Positions 58,503 to 64,000 of a stretch of 64,000 nucleotides of DNA are shown piece after piece. The notes below the pieces were generated by a model, which was not told where the DNA came from, made no database searches, and saw only the letters and a program-made list of their open reading frames with translations. The DNA lies in contig NZ_DS264586.1 of assembly GCF_000154225.1 (NCBI RefSeq), positions 2,014,527-2,078,526 of the forward strand. Reading direction: 5' to 3'. The translations under genes and the position numbers were made by a program. The DNA is from Schaalia dentiphila ATCC 17982. GTDB taxonomy: Bacteria > Actinomycetota > Actinomycetes > Actinomycetales > Actinomycetaceae. The stretch's first letter is position 1, and each line of letters starts with the position of its first letter.

Positions 58503-59807
58503 TCACAGCTGCGAAGACAGCATGCCGCACCAGCGGGCGTGCCACGCGGAGGCCGACACGTCGGTGAGCGAGGCGACCTGGTCGATGACAGCGCGCAGGC
58601 GCACGCCGTCGTCGGAGGCGGCCCGCCACTGCGCGGCGAACACGGGTTCGAGGGTGTCGGCCCCGGCCTCGTAGAGGGCGTCGACGAGATCGGCCAGGAG
58701 CGTGCGCTGCTGGTAGTAGACCGGCTCGGTCTCACGCGGGCTCATGACGTAGTGGACGGCCATGCCCTTGAGGATCTGAATCTCGGCGCGAACCTCAGGC
58801 GGCACGACGAGGTCCGCGCGGTAGCGGCCCAGCGGCTCGTGCCCGAAGGTCTCGCGCGTGGCGGCCACGGTCGCCGAGCAGAAGCGGCCGATCAGCTCGC
58901 TCGTCGCGTCCTTCAGGTGCGCGAGGGAGGCGTAGGACCCGTCGAAGGAGCGCAGCCAGACGGGCATGGAGACGATGCGTTCAAGGGCCTCCTCCAGGTC
59001 CGAGCGCGCGACCGAGGGCCCGTACCAGTCCAGGGTCGAGGCCACGACGGCCGAGCAGTGCGCGTCATCGAAGAGGTCCGCGGGGTCCAGCTTGCGGGTC
59101 GCGACCGCGTCCTCCACGTCGTGCACCGAGTAGGCGATGTCGTCCGACAGGTCCATGATCTGGGCCTCCAGGCATCGCCTGCCCGCAGGCGCCCCCTGGC
59201 GCATCCACGCGAACACGGGCGCGTCGTCGGGGTACACGGAGTACTTGCGCGTCGACTTGGCCAGGTCCGGGCCACCGGCCTTGACCCACGGGTACTTGCA
59301 GATCGCGTCCAGGGTGGCGCGCGTGAGGTTCAGACCCGCGGGCACGCCGCCCGCGCCGATGACCTTGGGTTCCAGGCGCGTGACGACGCGCAGGGTCTGG
59401 GCGTTGCCCTCGAACCCGCCGATCGAGGCGGCCGCCGCATCCAGGGCACGCTCGCCGTTATGCCCAAAAGGCGGATGCCCGAGGTCATGGGACAGACACG
59501 CGGCGTCCACGACGTCCGGGTCGGCCCCCAGCTCCTTGCCGAGCTCGCGGCCCACCTGGGCGACCTCGAGGGAGTGCGTGAGGCGGGTGCGCACGAAATC
59601 GTCCGAGATCGGGCCCAGCACCTGCGTCTTTTCGCCGAGGCGGCGCAGCGCCGAGGAGTGGAGGATGCGCGCGCGGTCGCGCTCAAACTCGGTGCGCTCG
59701 GAGGACTTGTGGTCCTCGGGCACCCAGCGCTCGGAATCGGCAGACGCGTACGGGCGGCGCGCGTCGCCGCCATCAACACCGGGGATTGCCAAGGAAAACT
59801 CGTTCAC
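58503..59807 (-). CDS. dgt: Deoxyguanosinetriphosphate triphosphohydrolase-like protein
   Basis: A 434-residue HD-domain dNTPase that hydrolyses dGTP/dNTPs to nucleoside and triphosphate. Metal motifs: [18 protein letters not shown] (His), [16 protein letters not shown] (HD) and [17 protein letters not shown] (Asp). The dgt-dnaG pairing is conserved in actinobacteria. The start is GTG 59807, with TAACAT 6 nt upstream, so the message may be leaderless with a GTG start. Confidence 0.93.
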   Translation of the reverse strand: MNEFSLAIPGVDGGDARRPYASADSERWVPEDHKSSERTEFERDRARILHSSALRRLGEKTQVLGPISDDFVRTRLTHSLEVAQVGRELGKELGADPDVVDAACLSHDLGHPPFGHNGERALDAAAASIGGFEGNAQTLRVVTRLEPKVIGAGGVPAGLNLTRATLDAICKYPWVKAGGPDLAKSTRKYSVYPDDAPVFAWMRQGAPAGRRCLEAQIMDLSDDIAYSVHDVEDAVATRKLDPADLFDDAHCSAVVASTLDWYGPSVARSDLEEALERIVSMPVWLRSFDGSYASLAHLKDATSELIGRFCSATVAATRETFGHEPLGRYRADLVVPPEVRAEIQILKGMAVHYVMSPRETEPVYYQQRTLLADLVDALYEAGADTLEPVFAAQWRAASDDGVRLRAVIDQVASLTDVSASAWHARWCGMLSSQL

Positions 59808-60007
59808 GGGGCCATGTTACGCGGACCGCACCCACCCCGAGAGCGCGCCACGGCCTCGTCGGCCAACACACGAGGATGCTCACACCAACTCCCCTCCCCC
59901 GTGCGCTCCGCCAAGCGCGCCGCGTCCTTTCATGAGATTCTCCTCATGAAGACACAATGGGACTCTCACGGTCCGCATCCATCCTGGTAGCGATGAAAGG
60001 AGTACAC

Positions 60008-60376
60008 ATGTCAGAACGCATGCGTGTGATCTGGGCTATCGGCCTCATCGCTGCCGTCGGTTGCGGCGCTTTCTTCGGCCTGCGTGCCCTCGCGGCCGGA
60101 GGCCAGCAGACCACGATGGAGTCCGGCCTCTCCGTCCCCGCCCAGTCCGACGGTGCGGGCCCCCAATCCGCCCCGGTCGTTGCGGCCACCGAGGAGCCGA
60201 CGCCGACCCCGGAGCCCGCCCCCGAGCCCACCAGCGAGGACCCGGCGCCCGCACCCACGCCCGCGCCAGTCGCGACAAACCCCTACTACGTCGCCCCCAC
60301 GTCACCACAGCGCGCCGTCCCCGATGACGACGATGACGATGACGACGACGATCACGACGACGACACCGACGACTGA
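60008..60376 (+). CDS. Membrane-anchored Pro-rich protein with poly-aspartate C-terminus
   Basis: A 122-residue protein: one N-terminal hydrophobic segment (about 6-28), then a PTPEPAPEP-type linker (about 60-95), then a C-terminal P-D10-H-D3-T-D2 tail. It is probably anchored in the membrane with an extracytoplasmic acidic tail that could bind Ca2+, Mg2+ or cationic peptides. Strong AGGAG ribosome site at 60008; the 17-codon upstream extension is rejected. It converges on a two-component system. Confidence 0.8.
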   Translation: MSERMRVIWAIGLIAAVGCGAFFGLRALAAGGQQTTMESGLSVPAQSDGAGPQSAPVVAATEEPTPTPEPAPEPTSEDPAPAPTPAPVATNPYYVAPTSPQRAVPDDDDDDDDDDHDDDTDD

Positions 60377-60382
60377 GCGCGT

Positions 60383-60413
60383 GGGGTACCGGTATCAGAG
60401 GAGCCGGTACCCC
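60383..60413. terminator. Hairpin shared by the poly-Asp gene and the response regulator gene
   Basis: GGGGTACCGG (60383-60392) and CCGGTACCCC (60404-60413), perfect 10-bp stem, 11-nt loop. It overlaps the last codons of the regulator gene and lies 7 nt past the poly-Asp stop. Confidence 0.6.
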
Positions 60414-61054
60414 ATGCCGCGCACCGTTTCGAAGTAGTCTTTACCGATTTTTTGGCGAAGGTAGGACAGGTACACGTCCACCACATTGGACGCGCCATCG
60501 AAGTCGATGCCCCACACGGCCGAGAGCAGCTGCTCGCGGCTGAGCACCTGTCCCGGATTGCGCATGAAGGTTTCGAGCAGCGTGAACTCGCGGGCGGACA
60601 GATCCACCCATTCCGCGCCCACGCGGGCGCGCCTCGTCTTCAGGTCGAGCACGAGCGATCCCCGGGTCAGCGTCATCGCGCTGGACGTGGACGTCTCTTC
60701 GCGCAGGCGCAGGCGCACGCGTGCCAGCAGCTCTTCGAAGGAGAAGGGCTTGGGCACGTAGTCGTCGGCCCCGCCCTCGAGCCCGGCCACACGGTCGGCA
60801 ACAGAACTGCGCGCCGTCAGCATGATGACGGGCATGCCCACGCCCTGGCCTCGAATCTGCTCGAGGACCTCGAAGCCGTCGATGTCGGGCAGGCCCACGT
60901 CCAGGAGCATGAGGGCGCCCCGGCCCTGCAGGGCGGCTTCGACGGCCTCGGATCCCGTGGAGTAGATCTCCGGGACGAAGCCGGCGGCGCGCAGTCCTTT
61001 GGCGACGAAGGCAGCGATCCGGGCCTCGTCCTCAACGATGAGAATGGTCGTCAT
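60395..61054 (-). CDS. OmpR/PhoB-family response regulator
   Basis: A 219-residue protein: receiver domain (1-115) with phospho-acceptor Asp52 in LLDVGLPD, the acidic pair at 8-9, and the conserved Lys in YVPKPFSFEELL. A winged-helix DNA-binding domain (about 125-219) carries SAREFTLLETFMRNPGQVLSREQLL and NVVDVYLSYLRQKI. Its start overlaps the kinase stop by 4 nt, so both proteins come from one transcript. The targets are not visible. Confidence 0.93.
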   Translation of the reverse strand: MTTILIVEDEARIAAFVAKGLRAAGFVPEIYSTGSEAVEAALQGRGALMLLDVGLPDIDGFEVLEQIRGQGVGMPVIMLTARSSVADRVAGLEGGADDYVPKPFSFEELLARVRLRLREETSTSSAMTLTRGSLVLDLKTRRARVGAEWVDLSAREFTLLETFMRNPGQVLSREQLLSAVWGIDFDGASNVVDVYLSYLRQKIGKDYFETVRGMGYRLL

Positions 61055-62493
61055 GATATCTCTCCTGACGCGCCGCAGGGGCGCAGAGGGATCACCAGGG
61101 TGAAGGTCGAGCCCACCCCCGGTGTCGATTCAATGTCGAGGTGCCCGCCGTGGGCGCGGGCGATAGATTCCACGATGTTCAGGCCCAGGCCGGACCCAGC
61201 AACGCTCTCGGTGCCCGCGGTGCCGCGCACGAAGCGCTGACGCACGCACTCAATGTCGTCCGGGGCAATGCCGATGCCGCGGTCGCGCACCCACAGGCGC
61301 GCCCACTGCGAGTCCGCGCCCGATCCGATTGCGATGAGCGTGCCGTCGGCCGAGTATTGGACGGCGTTTTGCGCGAGTTGGAGCCACGCCTGGGTGATGC
61401 GTGTCGGGTCGAGGCAGCAGGTGACCTGCGCGGCCTCGTCGAGGGTCCACTGGCGATCTCCCAGGGCGCGGGCCTTGTCCAGGACCGCCTCGGTGAGGGC
61501 GGCAAGGTCCGTGGATGCGGGGTTCACGGTGTCCGAGGCCCGGGCAAGCTCGAGCAGGTCGCCGACGAGGGTGCCCATCCGGTCGATCTCGTCGATAACG
61601 AGCGCGCGGGTCTCGACCACATCGTCGTGGTCGTCAGGATCGAGGAGTTCCATGTGGCCGCGCACGACCGTGATCGGGGTGCGCAGCTCGTGGCTGACAT
61701 CGTCGAGGAGCTCGCGCCTGGTGACAACCGCAGTCTCGACCCGGTCCAGCATCCTGTTCACCGCTCCTGCCAGGCCCGAGAGGTCGTCGTTGCCGCGCAC
61801 GGGAACGCGGGTCGTCAGGTCGGACTCGCCGATCGAGTCGGTGGCGCGGCGCAGCTCGCCGATGGGGCGCAGCAGGCGCGTCACCGAGAACCAGGCGAAA
61901 GGTACGACGAGGACGAGGGTGCCGAGCGCGGCAACCAGGTAGAGAACCATCGCAGAGTGTGTCGATTCCCCGTAGCCGCGCATGTCGATTGCGTGGACGA
62001 GGGCCGCGTTGCTGGACGGACCCGCGATCGGTACGACGATGAGCCGGTAGGTCGTCGTCGTGGTCGTGTGCGTGGTGATGATGGTGTCCGTGCCCGTCGT
62101 CAGGGGCGCAACGTAGGCCACCAGCTCCGCGTCGTCCTCGATGTGTAGACGCGGCTCTTGGGAGGGCAGCCAGTACAGGGTCCCGTCGACGAAGCCGACC
62201 TCACCGGTGTACGTGCCCGCGTAGGTTCGCGCCAGGTGCAGTCGCACGATCTCCGAGGGGTCGGTGAGAGCCACGCCCGTCTCGGGGTTGGTCCCGCCTT
62301 CGACGAGGTCTTGGAGTGCGATCTTGGATTGATGCAGCCGATCCACGGCGCGGGCGTCGAGGGCACGCTGCTGGAGGATGAAGACAAGCACACCGGAGAC
62401 GGTGAGCGCAGCACCCGCCACCAGGATCACCGCGGCGATGATCCTGGTGCGGATGCTAACGGACACACCCGCGCGCGTGTTCTGCTTGCTCAT
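61051..62493 (-). CDS. Sensor histidine kinase
   Basis: A 480-residue membrane kinase. Two transmembrane helices (about 15-38 and 178-200) bracket an extracytoplasmic sensor with a TTHTTTTTTYRL stretch. A HAMP domain (about 200-255) is followed by an H-box (DDVSHELRTPITVVRG) and an ATPase domain (QLAQNAVQYS, DRGIGIAPDD, GSGLGLNIVESIARAHGG). The start is ATG 62493 with GAGG close upstream; a 64-codon upstream extension runs antisense to ugd and is rejected. It signals to the regulator encoded downstream. Confidence 0.9.
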   Translation of the reverse strand: MSKQNTRAGVSVSIRTRIIAAVILVAGAALTVSGVLVFILQQRALDARAVDRLHQSKIALQDLVEGGTNPETGVALTDPSEIVRLHLARTYAGTYTGEVGFVDGTLYWLPSQEPRLHIEDDAELVAYVAPLTTGTDTIITTHTTTTTTYRLIVVPIAGPSSNAALVHAIDMRGYGESTHSAMVLYLVAALGTLVLVVPFAWFSVTRLLRPIGELRRATDSIGESDLTTRVPVRGNDDLSGLAGAVNRMLDRVETAVVTRRELLDDVSHELRTPITVVRGHMELLDPDDHDDVVETRALVIDEIDRMGTLVGDLLELARASDTVNPASTDLAALTEAVLDKARALGDRQWTLDEAAQVTCCLDPTRITQAWLQLAQNAVQYSADGTLIAIGSGADSQWARLWVRDRGIGIAPDDIECVRQRFVRGTAGTESVAGSGLGLNIVESIARAHGGHLDIESTPGVGSTFTLVIPLRPCGASGEIS

Positions 62494-62546
62494 GACCTCA
62501 TTGTCCGGGTTATCTCCCAGGTCTGCACCCGGGCGCGACCCGCGTA

Positions 62547-63866
62547 TCACCGTCCAATTCCCACGTGGGTCCAACCGGCGGCGTTCCACGCCTCGCGGTC
62601 CAGCGCGTTGCGCCCGTCCACGATGGTGCGCGAGCGCACGAGCGGGCCGATGGCGGCCGGATCCATGTTGACGAACTGGCTCCATTCAGTGGCCAGGACG
62701 ACCAGGTCCGCGTCGGTCAGCGCCGCGTGCATGTCCTCCACCATCGTCAGGTGGGGCTTATGGGCGGCCGCGTTGGTCAGGGCGATCGGGTCGGTGACGC
62801 GCACGTTGGCGCCGCGCTCGTGCAGGCGCGAGGCGACGTCCAGGGCGGGCGAGTCGCGCACATCGTCCGTGTCGGGCTTGAAGGAAGCACCGAGGACGGT
62901 GATGTTCTTGCCCGTCACAGACCCACCCAGCGCGGCCTCGGCGGCGGCGACCGCACGGGTGCGACCACGGGTGTTGATCGCGTCGACTTCCTTCAGGAAG
63001 GCCACCGATTCACCCTTGTTGAGTTCCTCGGCGCGCGCCACGAAGGCACGGATGTCCTTGGGAAGGCAGCCGCCGCCAAAGCCGATGCCGGCGCCGAGGG
63101 CGCGACGTCCGATGCGCTCGTCGTGCCCGAGGGCCTGGGCGAGCATCGTAACGTCGGCGCCGGTGACGTCGCAGATCTCGGCCATCGCGTTGATGAAGCT
63201 GATCTTGGTGGCCAGGAAGGAGTTCGCGGCGACCTTCACCAGCTCGGCCGTGGAGAAGCTGTCGACGATGACGGGGCAGCCCGCCTCGATGATGGGTCGG
63301 TAGGCCTCGTCGAGGGCGTTGCGTCCACGGAATGCACTGTCAGCATTAGCGGACAGGCCGTAGACGAGGCGCGTGGGGCGCAGCGTGTCCTCGACCGCGT
63401 AGCCTTCGCGCAGGAACTCGGGATTCCAGGCCAGGGCGGCAGCCGTGCCCGCGAGCTTCTCTTCGACGATGTGCGCGGTGCCCACGGGGACTGTGGACTT
63501 TCCGACGACGACGGTGCGCTCGGCGGGGTCGAGCAGCTCGGTGAGCATGGAGACTGCTCCCATCAGGTGGCTGAGGTCGGCGGATCCGCCCTCGTCAGAC
63601 TGCGGGGTTCCCACGGTGATGAAGTGGATGCCGGCGCCGGACAAGTCTTGCGCCGTGGGCTCGGCGGTGAAGCGCAGGTGACCCGAGGCGGTTTCGGCGG
63701 CGATCATCTCTTCGAGGCCGGGCTCGTGGAAGGGCGCCTTGCCGGCTGACAGAGCCCGCACCTTCGCCTGATCGACGTCGATGCCGACGACCTCGTGGCC
63801 GAGGGAGGCCATGCACACTGCGTGGACGGCACCGAGGTAACCGCAACCAATAACTGTCATTTTCAT
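62547..63866 (-). CDS. ugd: UDP-glucose 6-dehydrogenase
   Basis: A 439-residue enzyme that oxidises UDP-glucose to UDP-glucuronate for surface polysaccharide synthesis. N-terminal Rossmann motif VIGCGYLGAVHAVCMASLGH, catalytic Lys in FSTAELVKVAANSFLATKISF, catalytic Cys in GFGGGCLPKDIRAF, and C-terminal NAD/UDP-sugar part with GASFKPDTDDVRDSPA. ATGs at 63866 and 63860 are both possible starts; the long extension to 63941 overlaps the next gene. GDP-mannose dehydrogenases look similar, but this motif set favours UDP-glucose. Confidence 0.9.
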   Translation of the reverse strand: MKMTVIGCGYLGAVHAVCMASLGHEVVGIDVDQAKVRALSAGKAPFHEPGLEEMIAAETASGHLRFTAEPTAQDLSGAGIHFITVGTPQSDEGGSADLSHLMGAVSMLTELLDPAERTVVVGKSTVPVGTAHIVEEKLAGTAAALAWNPEFLREGYAVEDTLRPTRLVYGLSANADSAFRGRNALDEAYRPIIEAGCPVIVDSFSTAELVKVAANSFLATKISFINAMAEICDVTGADVTMLAQALGHDERIGRRALGAGIGFGGGCLPKDIRAFVARAEELNKGESVAFLKEVDAINTRGRTRAVAAAEAALGGSVTGKNITVLGASFKPDTDDVRDSPALDVASRLHERGANVRVTDPIALTNAAAHKPHLTMVEDMHAALTDADLVVLATEWSQFVNMDPAAIGPLVRSRTIVDGRNALDREAWNAAGWTHVGIGR

Positions 63867-63898
63867 GGAAGTGCTCTTTTCTGTGTCGGTGTCTGTGG

Positions 63899-64000
63899 TC
63901 AGTGAGTGCTCGAGTGAGCGGAGAGTGCGTGGTCCATCCATTCCCCCAGCCAGGAGCTCGCCCCGGGGCGGAAGGAATGGACGAAGATGAGGCGCAGTCG
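63899..64000 (-). CDS. C-terminal end of a gene that continues beyond the window
   Basis: An open minus-strand frame enters at the right edge and ends at TGA 63901-63899. The last 33 residues include IFVHSFRPGASSWLGEWMDH. Coding-like codon use and position directly upstream of ugd suggest a real gene in the same direction, perhaps a surface polysaccharide gene. The family cannot be read from so short a piece. Confidence 0.5.
   Translation of the reverse strand, partial: RLRLIFVHSFRPGASSWLGEWMDHALSAHSSTH

Noticed and set aside
58457..58735. N-terminal extension of DNA primase
   Set aside because: It overlaps dgt in a shadow frame; the true primase N-terminus begins at MAGLIRKDD, with a TAGACT element just upstream.

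Overview
The window is about 64 kb of high-GC actinobacterial chromosome, most like the Actinomycetaceae (Schaalia/Actinomyces group). The reasons are two clpP genes beside tig and clpX, an IclR regulator divergent from leuCD, a dgt-dnaG pair, luxS, a secreted pullulanase with choline-binding-type wall repeats, and many genes whose TANNNT -10 element sits 6-7 nt before the start codon. The genus is an inference from gene content; no rRNA is present.

Layout. 1-3.7 kb: the proteolysis/folding block tig, clpP1, clpP2 and the first 12 codons of clpX (all minus), with a 26-bp tandem repeat upstream of clpP1. 3.7-8.9 kb: an accessory stretch between tRNA-Pro/tRNA-Gly and tRNA-His. It holds a decayed insertion sequence, several degenerate 20-21 bp repeat arrays, an AT-rich Abi_2/HEPN-type gene flanked by repeats that carry the 3' end of the neighbouring alcohol dehydrogenase gene, a large nested repeat array of converging TGCACCCG/CGGGTGCA units, and an internally deleted IS3-family transposase. 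9-19 kb: a conserved actinobacterial block for envelope precursors and leucine synthesis (ATP-grasp protein, ddl, gpsA, plsC, diacylglycerol-kinase-like, murA, leuD, leuC, divergent IclR regulator), interrupted by one AMIN-like lipoprotein gene. 19-25 kb: the 1372-residue pullulanase, a tRNA-Gln/Glu/Glu cluster and gltX.

25-43 kb: mostly housekeeping genes. They include a PatB/MalY-type lyase, a purine nucleoside phosphorylase translationally coupled to an NCS1 permease, a fumarylacetoacetase-family enzyme, an alanine/glycine:cation symporter, a DUF3516 helicase, a frameshifted VOC gene, a flavodoxin-fold oxidoreductase, ybaK, yccF, yggS, marC, a domain-swapped lipoate ligase, ilvD and a MetE-C-like gene. 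43-54 kb: a four-gene export operon (exported protein, PG-binding adaptor, ABC ATPase, permease), a glutamine amidotransferase, manA, a heterodimeric CydDC-like ABC exporter and ilvE. 54-64 kb: a small conserved protein, a TraX-like membrane protein, the luxS-dnaG-dgt group, an anchored protein ending in poly-aspartate that converges on a two-component system, UDP-glucose dehydrogenase, and the tail of another gene at the right edge.

Three themes recur. Thirteen start codons follow TANNNT-N6/7, which predicts leaderless mRNAs. Gene 3' ends repeatedly carry GACGAGGCCG(T/G)GG or its complement, often as terminator-like hairpins. The 4-8.6 kb accessory stretch is unusually rich in small repeats of unknown function and is the best place to look for something undescribed.
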